Assembly (NCBI GenBank): GCA_016858145.1
Contig: JAEHOE010000017.1
Coordinates: 248,001 to 312,000 of the forward strand
Length of the DNA: 64,000 bases
From: Edaphochlamys debaryana
Lineage: Eukaryota > Chlorophyta > Chlorophyceae > Chlamydomonadales
Reading direction: 5' to 3'
The position numbers and the translations under genes were made by a program. Numbering within the stretch: position 1 is the first letter of the stretch; each line of letters opens with the position of its first letter. This document shows positions 12,001 to 23,682 of the stretch, piece after piece. The notes below the pieces were generated by a model. The model had not been told where the DNA came from. It searched no databases and saw only the letters and a program-made list of their open reading frames with translations.

Positions 12001-14114
12001 TTTGAAGCAAGCCGTGGGCATAAGCGGGCCAGGGCCGAGGGGCGGCGCAAGCAGGGCAAGGAATTGTGGTATGGCAGGGTGTGCGAGTGAGGCCCACGGC
12101 GACGAAGAAGCTCAGGATCTATGTCGTACATACACGGCAGGCTGTACATGTACTACAAGGACGGACGGGACAAGCTGGCAATACACCTCGGCACGCCGCG
12201 CAAGTATCTCAAGGAGCTAGAGGAGGACGAGCTCTTCAGGTGCGTGCGCGCAGGCCGAGGGCAAGCGCCCATCAAACACTTCCGCAAGCCCCAAACCGCA
12301 CTGGCTGGCACAAGCTCTCCGTTACTCTGAGCCGCCTCAATCCTTCTCATCTCTGCGCGTCCCTAAACCTTTCGACCTCCGGTAGGATACACGTCATCTA
12401 CGGAGGCGATCTCAAGGCCGATACGCTGCTCGCGCTGAAGGCAGACGTCCTGGTGCTGGGCGCTCTGCGCCAGGCCACGCAGGTAGGGATTGATGCTGTT
12501 TGCAAAAACCATCCGGGTCTGGCACTCTGGTAGTTAGGGGTACGGTACTCCGGCATGCGTTGCGGCATGAGCCCAATCCTCGTACGTACCGGTACCGGTA
12601 CCGGTACATCTCCATGCTCCTCGTAGCGCTTTGCGTTCCTCGCAGCGCTATCTATCTACGCACACGCGCTGGGCTAACGAGGGCTGCTGCCTCCTGCCGC
12701 GGGTCCACCCCGCAGGGCAAGGAGACGGGCGCCCTGGCGCGGGACGTGGTGCGGGAGGTGGTGTCTTTCATGAACCAGCGCCGCAGGGGCCGGCAGCTGC
12801 TGTGGATGACGTTCGCGGACGGAGATCCCGGTGGGTGGTTCCCCCTGTCCATGACAGCCCCGGCCCTGACTGCTCCCACCAACTCGACCTCACCAATGGG
12901 TTCTCCCATCATCACATACAAGCCCTTACCCTTGGTGTCCGTCCGCGCTGTGAAGATCCCTTCCGACTGAACAACCTCCACGCCCGCTCCCCGTCAGGTC
13001 CGCCCGATCACCTTACCGAGGAGGCCACCACGTTCGCCCGTCACGCACGGGAACTAGTGGCGGAGCTCCAGCCAAAGGTGAGCGCTTGCGAGGGGTGAGC
13101 GAGAAGGCACGCCCGCTGGTTTGCCTGGGGCCTGAGAGCTGTGTGCGCAGGGTGAGCGAGGCCAGGCGGGCCGCCCAGTCTGGTGTCAGTGGTGCGGTGC
13201 CTTTCGTCAGGATATACGGTACTGCCTGCACCGCCCCTGCCCTGACCTGCTGCCCGTGCCCCCGCCCTGACCTCGGTGTTCCTGGCCGGTGTGTGTGCGG
13301 AGCGCAGGCGGGCAACATCAGCTTCCACCTGCTTCCCTTCGAGCGCCTCAGCGCCGCCAGCCCCTACGTCAGGTGAGCAGGGGGCCTACCACCGGGGTGC
13401 AGTGCCGTTGCGCTTTACGCATGGCGGGCACGTGTCTCATGCAGCCTAGCGGGGTCGCCGTTTGGGCGGCGGGCGTCCTCGCGATCCGAGGATCAGACTC
13501 AGATCCAGATCTGGCCTAGCAACTTTGGGCGCAATCCTAAACGGCTGCTGCGTCCCCCACAGGAACGAGCTGGAGGCGGAGTGGAAGTACAAGCCGCTCA
13601 ACACGCTCACGCCCACCGGGCTGCACTTCCAGTGTGCGGCCTTCCCCAAGTTCCCCAAGCCCATCGTGGGCTTCAAGACCCCGCCCACCCTGGACTGCCG
13701 GGGTGAGTGAGCGGGCCCCATTTGACGGCGCGAAAGCATGGTGTGATACCGAAGGTGTAGACCCAAGGGTGTGCGTTTCACGAAACCTGTTTGTGCCTCT
13801 GTGTGACCAGCACCACCATGCCACACTCCCAGACGCCTACCTCCCACCTTCAATTCTTTGGCCTGAGCGTGCCCCTCGCCCCACGCCCCCCGACCGCCCC
13901 GCTTACCCTCTCCCCTCCCTGCCCGGTTGCCTTGCCTCTCCTCCTCCACCCTTCCCGTATCTCGACAGACGGCTTCAACCTCAACCTCGTCCACATGATA
14001 ATGAATAGCGTCTGCCGCTGGAACGAGGAGTACGCCGTCGTCAAAGCATCCAGAGATAAGGCCGAGGGCAAGGTTCAGGGGGCCGACAAGGGAACGAAGA
14101 AGAAGAAGGCGTGA
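9053..14114 (+). CDS. Tandem paralogue B: Fringe-like (degenerate) plus SGNH/GDS-domain protein
   Basis: Fourteen exons (9053-9489, 9597-9871, 10106-10916, 11095-11289, 11385-11460, 11653-11705, 11865-11915, 12141-12239, 12386-12482, 12716-12830, 12998-13077, 13308-13372, 13563-13702, 13969-14114) give 879 aa. Most exon boundaries match paralogue A in position and phase; B has one extra intron before AGNISFHLLPFERL. The start at 9053 puts a hydrophobic anchor at residues 3-17, as in A and C. The Fringe-like part has FKWLYYSGGGQEVN in place of the DxD motif and AGGVALSWGLL later. The Cys-rich blocks are almost identical to A (WLDPPRCLPCKDVGAG). The SGNH block I is VVLFGDSLLRQVF (Ser605), and the C-terminal motif is TGLHFQC. 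Exons 4-5 are nearly identical in DNA to A, suggesting recent duplication or gene conversion. It ends in a Lys-rich tail. Confidence 0.8.
12581..12607. repeat. GGTACC hexamer repeat in an intron of paralogue B
   Basis: A short run of CGTAC and GGTACC units (about 27 bp) lies in intron 9 of paralogue B. It is a simple-sequence repeat with no evident function. Confidence 0.6.
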
Positions 14115-14760
14115 AGCTGGCTGCCAGCTTGCGCTCCTGGCGGCAGGATGAGGAGGAAGACGGAGGAATCTCGGAGCAACCTGGAGGGCTTGTGGAGCGC
14201 TGCAGTGAGGAGCTCAGAGGATATTTTATAATATGTCTTTGGGCGAATTGCTGGATGCTCTTAACGAACGAGAGACGAAACGCATGGCCTGAGGTACCTG
14301 TGGTACCAGGGCTCAGGTACAATAGGGTGACGGGGGCGAGGGCACCGGCAGCACTTGTCTGCCGCTTAGTAGCAGGAACTGTATCGACGAGGATGACGAC
14401 ATGCGATGATGGTGTGTGTGTTGCCCGGAGATACTGTGGATCAAGGCTTTGTGGGACTGGGGGGGGTGGGGTATAGTTGCCTAATCAAGGCGAGACATGC
14501 GGCATGCGGCATGGTCACGGACAGCGAAGCCGGTGCGAGTTGGGCAGGGGTCGCTTTCTCTGGCGATCAAGGCCCAGGCGGCACGAGGCAAGGGAGGAGA
14601 GCCGTACATCAGGGCTTTCGGGAGTCGGGACCGACGGGGAAACCCGCCGAGGCACGCACACTGGATCCATACGGCAGACTGACGTCAATTGACCCTGCCG
14701 ACTTGCCCACCGTCAGTCCGGACCTTGCTGAACATCACACCCGCTTCTATGTGACTTGGG
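14115..14760. other. Intergenic region between paralogues B and C
   Basis: About 650 bases without supported coding sequence. It holds the 3' end of B (an AT-richer stretch around 14221-14240) and the promoter of C. Confidence 0.5.
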
Positions 14761-17700
14761 ATGCGCCCCGCCTGCGTGCTTCTTGCCGTGCTCGCGTTGG
14801 CGGCAATTGCAAAACAGAGTTGTCCGGCGCAGCTTCGCGACAGTCGCCGAGAGTTGCGAACAACCCTTCAGTTGACGGACATCGTTCTGGCAGTCTACAG
14901 CCCGGATGGAAACATAAGCAACAGCCAGCGCGCATGGCGCTACGCTGGAGTCAGAACCGTGGCCGTAACGCCGCTGTCAACCTTGCCCGACAATCTGCCG
15001 GGCGATGGAAACAAAAGCGCGGGGCTAGTATGGCTGGGTGGTCCCAAGCGTGCCCTCGGTGTCGGTCCCCGACCGACTGCGTACCTGGCCGCACTCACCC
15101 CCTGGCTAGCTGCCAGGGCCTTCCCAGAGAAGGCAGGCGCTGCTCCGTTCAAATGGCTCTTTGTGAGCCTTGGAGGCCAGGAGGTCAACATGGAAGCACT
15201 GCTGGAGCACCTGCAGGGCTGGTGAGACGAGGGGGGTGCCGCGGGCAGGTGTTTGGCACGGTTGCATTCCTACCCCACCTCACGGCACCGGGACTCACAT
15301 CCCCACCTGCCTTTCCTCTACTGCCGCCGCTCCGCATCGTCACAGGGACCCAAACCTTCCGTACTTCGTATCAGACTGCATAGCGCGAGGCCACGGGCGG
15401 GAGCCCGCCGACGAGGGCTCCTGCTGGGCTGACGCGCCCCGGTGCCGCGCCTGCCAGCTCCAAACCCAGGATCCAGATTCCAATCCTGCTGACTCAGCAT
15501 CCAAGTCAGCCAGGCTGCCCAGGGGTGCCCCAGACAAGGGCCTAACCCCACGACAGCCGGCCGAGGGCTCGGCGGCATGGGAGGAGGCGTGGGAGGCCGC
15601 GTGGCTAGGGGCCGATCAGCGGCCTGAGCCGCTCGCCGGCTGCCCCTGTACCCCCGACCTGGCCTGTAGGGGCGTGATGCCCGCTTGGGCGCGTATGGCA
15701 CTGGAGAGGGTGGCGGCGCGGCAGGCGGAGGAGGCGCGGGGCGGGGCCCGGCGGGCCGGCGAGCAGCAGGGGGTGAAGGGGAAGGGGCGGGGGCGAGGAG
15801 GGGAGAAGGAGGGCGACAGCGGGGATCAGGCGGCAGCGGAGGCGGAGCAGGAGGCGGAGGCGGAGGCGGTTCTCAAGGCGTGTACGGATGGCCACACGTT
15901 CTCACACCACGTGTCGGGGCAAGGTGCGGGGGAAGGGGCTCAGAACCTACGGAGCCGTGGGGGGCAGCCGCAACCTCGCAAGGCGAGCACTCGAAGCCCG
16001 CGCGAGAGTGTAGCAGGGGGCGGCAAACAGGCGAGGGCCAACAGCGCTGCAGGGCCTTTGCGCGTCCCCGAGCCCTGCTCTGCCACCCCTGCCACGCCTG
16101 CCACCCCGTCCTCGTCCCCACCCCGTCCTCGTCCCTTCCAACCCTCTCCCCCCCTACCCATACCCCCTCCCACCACCCACCCCTCGCGCCCCCCAGGCGG
16201 CGCCGCTCTCAGCATCGGCGCCCTCCGCTCGCTGCTGCTGTACGAGGCGGACCAGCTGGAGGGCATGTTCGACTTCCTCGAGTCCTCGCCGCCCACATCG
16301 CCCTCCTCGGCGGGGCCGACCGCGGGGGCGGGGGTGGATGCTGCTGCGCCCTCGGGCCCCGGGCGAGCAGGCGGCGGCGAGCGGCAGCGGTCCTCGGCCC
16401 GGCGCCGCCCGGGCCACGGCTTCGTGCTCCTCTCCCGGCTGCTGTGGTCCCTGGGGATAGCGCCCACGGCGCCCCCAGGCGACGGCCTGGACTGGTCCCA
16501 CTCGGCCTTCGGCCACCGGCCTGTCGTGGGCCGCCGGGCGCCTGGCGTGCAGCGCAGCTCCCCCGTGCCCCTCACGGCCCTCGCGGCAATGGTCGCCGCC
16601 GACGCCTGCGGCCCTCCCAGCTGCACCGCCGACTTCATGCGACTGGTCAGCTCCCCACCAGGGCCTGTGCCGCCGTCCCTTGCCGGCACATCCACGTCAT
16701 CGAAGCCGTCTGGGGCCGGCTTAGGATCCGTATCCAGCGCGTCGGATGGTGACGCGGACGGCGATGACGAAGATGCGGATTCAGGATCGAGGGCGGCGGC
16801 GCGGGATCCCGGGGCTGGATCCGGCGGCCCGCGGGATCCGCTGCGCTCGGCCTGGGCCAAGGCAGCCCGGCTGCAGGGCGCTTGGGCGGCGGAGGCGGAG
16901 CAGCGGCTGAGGGACGAGCGGCGGAGGCAGGCGAGGGCGGGGACTGAGGGTGGGGGGCTCGTCACCTGGGGACTGGGGTAGAGAGTGGCAGGGCGAGCTG
17001 TACACCTACGTAGCTGCTAACTTCCCCCGTGCCTTGCCGCTCTTCCTCCATCCCTCCTCCCCCTTCCTCTCCCCCTTCCCCCTCCCCCCTCCCAGGCCTC
17101 CGTGGTGCCCCAGGAGGCCGCCCGGCGCTTCTGGTCTCTGCGCACCTGCCTCTCCGCCTACCCCCACACGCAGGAGTGCCCCGTGCCGGGGGCCTGCTAC
17201 CCAGCCACGGCCTGCCTGCTGCCGGGGAGCGGCGTGTTCGACTGGTGGGGAGGGCGGGAGGCAGGGGGGGGGCGAGGGGCGGGGCAGGGAGCAGTTGAGG
17301 GGGTGTCCGGCTTAGCAGGAGGGGCGTTCAGAGTACGGGGTCAGTCGGGGGTGTGGTAAGAGGGGTCACGAGAGCGGACCATCCACTGGGTTGGCGAGGC
17401 TGAGGCGGAACCAGCGGACGGCTCGCGCTGTGGACGAGGCTGCGGTACGTGGACTCACGGACTCCTAGACGAGTCACCCCACTGCTGTCCCTCCTTTCCT
17501 CGTCTGCCCCGTCCCCCCTGTCAGGTCGCAGGAGCCGGATGTGGTGTACGGCTATCAGAACTACTACCCCCACCCGGGCACCGCCGAGAAGACCAAGGTG
17601 GAGGTGTTGAGGCCGGGGCCCCCCGACCTGCCAATGTGCCTGGGGACAGGTGCGAGCGGGGGCAGGGGGGTGGGTTCGGTACTGGCCGGGGCTGGGGCGA

Positions 17701-20700
17701 GCGTGAGGGGCGTCGGAGCGGGGTTGGGGCGGGACTCTGGTGGAAGGCGGGAGTGTGGAGTGCGAACCTCGTGGCAAGGTCAGGGCTGGGGCTGTGGCTG
17801 TGGCCGGGGCCGAGACCGGGAAAGGCTGCGGTTAGGCACCAGCCTGTATCGCGCCAAGGGGTGTATGTCCCTTGCGACATTCGGTTCTTGCCCGTCCGTG
17901 GAAGCCGTGAGTGTCCGCAGCCCATGTCCTCGTCTCCCTGTGCCTGCCTCTCGCTGCCGCAGACGAGCCCGGGACCTGGTGGGCGGGGCAGTGGCACCGA
18001 CGCAACATCAGGTGCAGGGGTCGGAGCCCGCGGGCGGCCTCGGGGCGGGGCAGGCCGCAGACGATATCAACCGACGTCCCTGCTGCCGCCGCCCTGCACA
18101 CTGTACCCATCCTCCTCCCCCTGATCCCGAACTCCCATACTGCCTGGCCACCGTCTCACCCCCCCCTCCGCCCCTCTGCCCCGCAGCCACGACGGCGGCG
18201 AGGCGTGCGCCTACTACCGGGTGCCCCGGAAGAAGATCACAAAGTGCCTCACGGGCAAGAAGGTGGGTGGGGAGGGGATCGGAAAGGTGTGTGGGTCTAC
18301 GGAGGGGGTGGGGGTGGTATTAAAGTGCCTCGCGGGCAAGAGGGTCGGCAGGAAGGGAAAAGAGAGGACGAAAGCCAGGTTATGGGGTATGGCGATGGGA
18401 GTGGCGAGGTGTTGTGTTGCAGGGGTCGGGGCGCCGGGCGTGGGACCGCAAGTGGGCTTTGATTGGGGCCCTCTGAATGCCGCGTACCACAGCCCTTCCC
18501 CCTGCCCTCCTCCCCAGGTGTGGTTTCTGGGGGACAGCTTTGTACGACAGCTCTTCCTCCGACTCATCTGGTGGGGCCTGGCGAGACACGACCGGTCTTA
18601 GGACCAAGGGGCGCGGGGCCAGTCCGCTTCGCTGTCCGCGCCAAGGGCGCAGACCTCGCAGCTGCGAGCAGTCTTGCGGGATGCATGGGCGCCTGGGCCG
18701 CCGTACTGCTGACGCCGTACTGCCGTACTGATCTTTTATCGTGGTCGTACCGCAGGTACCTGCGCGGCATCGAGGGCATCATGGAGCACTACTTCCACGA
18801 GCCCGCCACGTACACGTAAGGCCGTACGTCTCTCGCCCTCAGTGCCTTCAGCACACTCTCCACAGCCCCAAGCCCTTGTCGTACCGCCTAGGCCCCACCC
18901 CGTCCTGAGTGCCCCCGGGCCTCCCGACATAGTTCACCCTCCCGCCCAGCCGCTTCTGCAGCTCTCCCTCTCCTCCCTCCGTCTCCCCTCCCTCCACCTC
19001 CCTCCACCTTCCTCCCCCTCCCCCCCACCTCCCCCCCCCCAGCTACTACTGGAACGGCACCGACGCCCTGGCCCTGGGCAACGGCACGCTGGCCGCCTTC
19101 CGGGCCCCCCTGGCCCCCGAGGAGCGCTTCCGGCTGGGCTTCCAGTACCGCCTGCAGACGCGCAAGTGCGTGGGGGCGCGCGTGTGCGTGCGTGCGTGCA
19201 ATTGCGTACCGTGACCCAGCTGCCCCTCCTGTCCGCACTAGTGGACCGGGTTGATACTCTTTCTTCTATGTGTCTATCAGAGCTGTGTCCCCCCCCCCCC
19301 CCGCCTGACACCCCGTCGGCGACAGCTACGCCGGGCGCATCCTGTCGGGGGGTGCTGACGTCATCGTCATGGGGGCCATCGAGCACGCGCAGGAGGTAGG
19401 GGCCAGGGAGTTGGTGGCGGGTGGACGTGAGACGGAAGGGATTGCGGGCGCAGGCCCGGAATGGGCGCGCCGGAGCCCACACGCGTGTGGTGTACTGTAG
19501 CATCCTGCCGGCCAGGCCGCGACCGTTCTCTCCAGAAGTCCAGATGCAGAATTCAACTGCCCATAATTAACGGCTCTCGCTGGATGCCCTCCCCACCGCC
19601 TCCTCTGCACCCGCAACCTTGACGCCATCGCCTGGCCCGCTTGGGCCCCACCCCCTTCCGCTTCACGAACCGCTCCATCAGTCTATCCACCCATCCAGTA
19701 ACCCCCTACATGCGTAGCAGCCCTTACACGAGCAGCCCTTCACAGACACACCCTCCCTAAGTTGCCAAATCAGGTCCAGCACACCCCGAGCCGATCCCCG
19801 CCACCCCGCGCCGCCACCCCAGGGCGACGACTTCGGCGCCGACACTCGGGTGACGGTGGAGACCATGCTGCGGCGCGCAGCGGCAGACCTGGCCCGCAAT
19901 GGCGCCAGAGCAGCGCCGGGGGCAGGGCCCGAGGACGCAGGAGCAGCAGCAGGCACCACGAGCGCAGTAGCGGGTGTGAACGGTACCTTGGCCGCGGTGC
20001 CAGCCGCGGCCGCGGCAGCGAATGCCAGTGCCGGGGGCAACCGCAGGGCAGCGGCGTCAGCTGCCGGGGTTGCGGATGGTGTAAAGGAAGGGGAGGGAGA
20101 GGAGGAGAAGGCGCCGGCCGGCCCGAGCGCCCTGGGCCCGCCGGGGCGCGAGACGCCGGCCCAGGGGCGGCTATCGCAGTTCTTCTGGCTCACATTCGCC
20201 GATGGGGATCCAGGTACGGCACGGTACGGCAGCCTGGAGCCTCTGCATGGGGGCATTGCTCGATTGGCTGCTCGGGGCCAGCATTCCCTCCTAGCTCCTC
20301 TTCTGCTCTCGTGGCTTGGCTGGTTCGGGCCGTTCCCCTTTCTCTCTTGTGTTGCCGCTTCCCCGGCACCTGCCCCTGCTCCCGCTGTGCACCCCTATAG
20401 CCTGTAAGCCGCCCACAAGCCTTTCCGGAGGAAGAAAGAATCACACACGCACATGGCCCCCCCCATGTCCTTTCCTCCTCCCCCAGGCCCGCCCCACCAC
20501 CTGACCGACCTGGCCATGGGCTTCGCGGCCCGCGCGCGGGAGCTGGTGGCGAGGCTGCGGCCGCAGCTGCCCAACATCAACATCCAGGTGGATGGTGGTG
20601 GTGGTGGGGTCCAAGTTGCCAGGGAACCAAGGTGCTGGTGTGTTGGTACCAGGCGAGGGGTTCTCGCCCGTCTGAAAAGGCCCTCTTCGTGCCGTCCACC

Positions 20701-21512
20701 CTCGCTAAACCCCACCACCCCACCTTGTCCCGGCCCCACCTTCCCGGCAGCTGCTGCCCTTCGACCGCATGTCGGTGGCCAGCCCCTACCTCCGGAACGA
20801 GCTGGAGCGGGAGTGAGTGGGCTGGTGGTGGAGGGGGGTGCGGAAAGGATGAGGAGTCGAGACACTGTGCGGGGGATAGGGGTTTTCAGGGTCTTGAGGG
20901 TTCGAGGTGAAGCAGGTGAAGGGCTGCTACAGGGAGGTCTAATTCCCCACCCTTCCTCCAACCCGCCCATGCGGCCCCTTGACCGCCGACCGGCCCCCCA
21001 CCCCCTCCATCCGCTCCCCGGCCCCCGCCTTCCCCCTCGGCCCGCGCAGGTGGGTGTGGCACACGCTGGGCCCCACCCTCAACGGACTGCACTACCAGTG
21101 CGCCGTGTTCCCAGAGTACGGCACAGGCGCACGTGGCTTCAAGGCGCCGCCCGACCTCGACTGCACGGACGGTACGGCATGTACGGCATAGGGCGCTGCA
21201 GCCGCGACAGGGCCAGAAGCAGCCTTGGCTTGCCCCAGCTCCCAAACCCTCCCGTTTCCTGCCCATTCCAGCGCCTCCATCCGCTCCAACCTGAACCTAG
21301 GTCCCCAATCTTCACTCTGCTCACCCCTTTCCTCTTCTCTCCATCGTACCTCCCGCCTTAGGCCAATAACTGAACCTTTGTCCACAACCCTTCCCCTCCT
21401 GTCCCCCCCCTCCCCCGCAGGCTTCAACCTCAACCTGGCGCTCATGCTCATGAACAGCGTGTGCGCCTGGAACCGGAGGGCGCCGGGGCCGCGCGGCCGC
21501 CTGGACGCGTGA
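14761..21512 (+). CDS. Tandem paralogue C: divergent, longer Fringe-like plus SGNH/GDS-domain protein
   Basis: Sixteen exons give about 1081 aa: 14761-15221, 15346-15923, 16197-16930, 17096-17244, 17525-17649, 17963-18011, 18187-18262, 18518-18570, 18756-18815, 19043-19165, 19326-19395, 19823-20213, 20487-20587, 20751-20812, 21050-21171, 21421-21512. The third junction needs either a GC donor (CAG|GCGAGG at 16931) or a weak GT at 16961, so that boundary is uncertain; all others are GT-AG and phase-correct. A hydrophobic anchor spans residues 4-17. The Fringe-like motif reads FKWLFVSLGGQEVN, again without DxD, with GGAALSIG later. Block I is VWFLGDSFVRQLF (Ser731), and the late motif is NGLHYQC. 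Compared with A and B, the linker has long Glu/Ala and Ser/Asp-rich insertions, the last Cys-rich block is split by extra introns, and exon 12 has a 100-residue Ala/Gly insertion. N-glycosylation-type NGT sites occur in exon 10. Confidence 0.75.
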
Positions 21513-21690
21513 GGGGTTGGGCTGCGGTCGAGCGTGAAGCGCAGGAGAGTTCAGCGACAAAGTGCACTGCCAGTACGGCTGAAACGATGTGGGTGTGCTT
21601 AGGGGAGCTGTAGGATGGTGGGTTCAGAGAGCCGCTGAGTGTAGGGCTAAGCGCGCTTGATGAGGCACAGAGGCTCGACGGGTGTTGGGC
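21513..21690. other. 3' flank of paralogue C, up to the histone inverted repeat
   Basis: Short non-coding stretch between the stop of paralogue C and the outer edge of the inverted duplication. I see no clear signal in it. Confidence 0.4.
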
Positions 21691-22134
21691 CTAAGGTGCG
21701 CAGTGGTGCGACTGGTGTGCCGCATATGGATTTTCCCACCTATCTAGTTGGCGGGGTTGATGCCGGTTTAACCGGCCCGGTTAGCTGTGCAGGCCGTGGC
21801 CGGGGTGGGTCCAGTTGGCTGTGCGAGGTGGTAGACAGGACTCTTAAGAGGACTCCCGTGGGTGCTGGTGGTTCTGGATGCGGCGGTTGGCTGGGGGTGG
21901 TGCTCCGCGACGGGCCAGGCACACGGAGAGGAGGCAAAGGGTGACAGGTATCGTAGCCGGTGTCGGAGCCCCAAGGGCACGGGGCAGTGCAATTGGCTAT
22001 GGGTGGCAGCGGATGGTGAGGAAGTGTTCAGGGCTCATGCAACCTTGAAGGTACGCTCTCAAGCCACGGGCGTGGACGGCGTGTGGCCCCTGCTCCCCGC
22101 CACCCCCCAACCCCAAGAGCCAACAGCGCGGGGT

Positions 22135-22150
22135 GGTGTTGAGAAACACC
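22135..22150 (-). terminator. Histone 3' stem-loop (H2A, cluster 1)
   Basis: On the minus strand GGTGTT-TCTC-AACACC forms a 6-bp stem and 4-base loop, 45 bases after the H2A stop. It replaces a poly(A) signal in replication-dependent histone mRNAs. Confidence 0.9.
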
Positions 22151-22194
22151 GGGTTTTGTTGCTTGGCACGCTGCCAGAGGCAGGGACTGGGCGC

Positions 22195-22587
22195 TTAGGC
22201 CGAGCCCTCCTCGCCCTTGCCGCCCTTGGACTTCTTGGGCAGCAGCACGGCGTGGATGTTGGGCAGCACGCCACCGGAGGCGATGGTCACCTCGCCCAGC
22301 AGCTTGCCCAGCTCCTCGTCGTTGCGGATGGCCAGCTGGATGTGGCGGGGCACGATACGGTTCTTCTTGTTGTCGCGGGCGGCGTTGCCGGCCAGCTCCA
22401 GCACCTCGGCGGTCAGGTACTCGAGCACGGCAGCCAGGTACACGGGGGCGCCAGCGCCGATGCGCTCAGCGTACTTGCCCTTCTTCAGGTAGCGGGCGAT
22501 GCGGCCCACGGGGAACTGCAGGCCCGCCTTGGAGCTGCGGCTCACGGCCTTCTTGCCGGAGGTCTTGCCCTTGCCACGGCCGGCCAT
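22195..22587 (-). CDS. H2A: Histone H2A
   Basis: Intronless, 130 aa. Core nucleosome subunit that dimerises with H2B. The sequence has the basic tail [20 protein letters not shown], the histone-fold segments [19 protein letters not shown] and [18 protein letters not shown], the acidic-patch region [15 protein letters not shown] (here [11 protein letters not shown]), and a short acidic C-terminus (GKGEEGSA). It lacks SQ(E/D)-phi at the end, so it is not an H2A.X type. The in-frame extension upstream of the ATG is the promoter and is not coding. The gene diverges from H2B with a 320-base shared promoter. The protein is identical to that of the copy at 38648-39040. Confidence 0.97.
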   Translation of the reverse strand: MAGRGKGKTSGKKAVSRSSKAGLQFPVGRIARYLKKGKYAERIGAGAPVYLAAVLEYLTAEVLELAGNAARDNKKNRIVPRHIQLAIRNDEELGKLLGEVTIASGGVLPNIHAVLLPKKSKGGKGEEGSA

Positions 22588-22907
22588 CTTGGGATGTTGC
22601 GGGGAGGCGGAGCTCGAACGGAGAAGGGAGTTGTGGGAGGTTGAGGGTATGAGCAGAGAGAGCGTGTTTGAGAACTCGAGGTAGCTGGAGGCGCTCTTGT
22701 AGGCGTTCGCGAGGGAGGACCGGCGACACCGGTGGCCGAGCGTACGGCAGGTCGTTGTCCCACCGACCTTGCAACCGCCTCGCCCGAGCCCCGCTCCCCA
22801 TATAGCCCTCGCGCTGCTCCTGGCCACAGCTATCTGCGCTCTACGTCCACACAGCTACGTATACACTCGCTCACCAGCTCGCAACTCGCGACTCTCAACT
22901 CGTCGCC
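22588..22907. promoter_or_regulatory. Divergent H2A/H2B promoter, cluster 1
   Basis: 320-base spacer between two divergently transcribed histone genes. A TATA-like ATATAG at 22800-22805 lies about 108 bases before the H2B ATG, and upstream of it is CTCGCCCGAGCCCC, also found in similar form in the H3/H4 promoters (GCCCGAGCCCATATAA). The block around 22735-22790 (CCACCGACCTTGCAACCGCC) is conserved in cluster 2 and is a candidate shared activator site. Confidence 0.7.
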
Positions 22908-23381
22908 ATGGCCCCCAAGAAGGACGAGAAGCCTGTTGCCGCCGAGGCCGCCGACGGCCCGAAGGCTGAGGCCAAGCCCAAGGCCGAGAAGAAGGCCAAG
23001 AAGGCGGCCGCTCCGAAGAAGGAGAAGAAGCCCAAGAAGGAGAAGCCCGCTGGCAAGGGCGCTGAGGGCGCTGAGAAGAAGAAGGGCAAGAAGAAGGCCA
23101 GCAAGGTGGAGACGTACAAGCTGTACATCTACAAGGTGCTCAAGCAGGTTCACCCCGACACCGGCATCAGCTCCAAGGCCATGTCCATCATGAACAGCTT
23201 CATCAACGATATCTTCGAGAAGGTGGCCACCGAGGCCTCCAAGCTGAGCCGCTACAACAAGAAGCCCACCGTCACCTCCCGCGAGATCCAGACGGCCGTG
23301 CGCCTGGTGCTGCCCGGCGAGCTGGCCAAGCACGCCGTGTCTGAGGGCACCAAGGCCGTCACCAAGTTCACCTCGGGCTAA
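22908..23381 (+). CDS. H2B: Histone H2B
   Basis: Intronless, 157 aa. The N-terminal tail is long and Lys/Ala/Glu/Pro-rich (about 60 residues of [18 protein letters not shown] type), as in other green-algal and plant H2Bs. The fold begins at [20 protein letters not shown] and includes [19 protein letters not shown], the [20 protein letters not shown] segment and the C-terminal AVTKFTSG with the lysine that is ubiquitylated in other eukaryotes. The gene diverges from H2A. It differs from the copy at 37854-38327 at residue 50 (Lys here, Glu there). Confidence 0.97.
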   Translation: MAPKKDEKPVAAEAADGPKAEAKPKAEKKAKKAAAPKKEKKPKKEKPAGKGAEGAEKKKGKKKASKVETYKLYIYKVLKQVHPDTGISSKAMSIMNSFINDIFEKVATEASKLSRYNKKPTVTSREIQTAVRLVLPGELAKHAVSEGTKAVTKFTSG

Positions 23382-23436
23382 GCGTCTCCCCGGCGCCTGG
23401 CCTGACACGTGCACCACTGCATGCAACCCCACACCC

Positions 23437-23452
23437 GGTGTTTCTCAACACC
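23437..23452 (+). terminator. Histone 3' stem-loop (H2B, cluster 1)
   Basis: GGTGTT-TCTC-AACACC, 55 bases after the H2B stop: 6-bp perfect stem, 4-base loop, flanked by ACCC and ACC as at the other seven copies. Confidence 0.9.
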
Positions 23453-23682
23453 ACCAAACTGGCTGGAGCTTTGGGTTCATTGCAGGCCGGGGGCTCCTGC
23501 TCGGGGGTCCGGTGCCCGGGGGTGTGCAGGAGGGGACCCCGCAAGAGGTTTGTCCACTGGCATGTACGGTAAATCGTTTGTTCGGGTCCACAGCTAAGCC
23601 GGCAAGCCACGTCCCCCAACCCCCAGCCGTCGCCCTTGTGTTATCCTTTAGCCGCCCGGGTGGGGCAAGGAGTCAGTCCAAC

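Noticed and set aside
22588..22827. In-frame extension of the H2A reading frame upstream of its ATG (also 38408-38647 in cluster 2).
   Set aside because: It covers the divergent promoter, and the conserved histone start is [13 protein letters not shown]. The extension has no histone character.
22732..23432. Long open frames antisense or frame-shifted to H2B, H3 and H4.
   Set aside because: They arise from G/C-ending codon bias in the real histone genes; their composition (Arg/Leu/Gly runs) has no domain.
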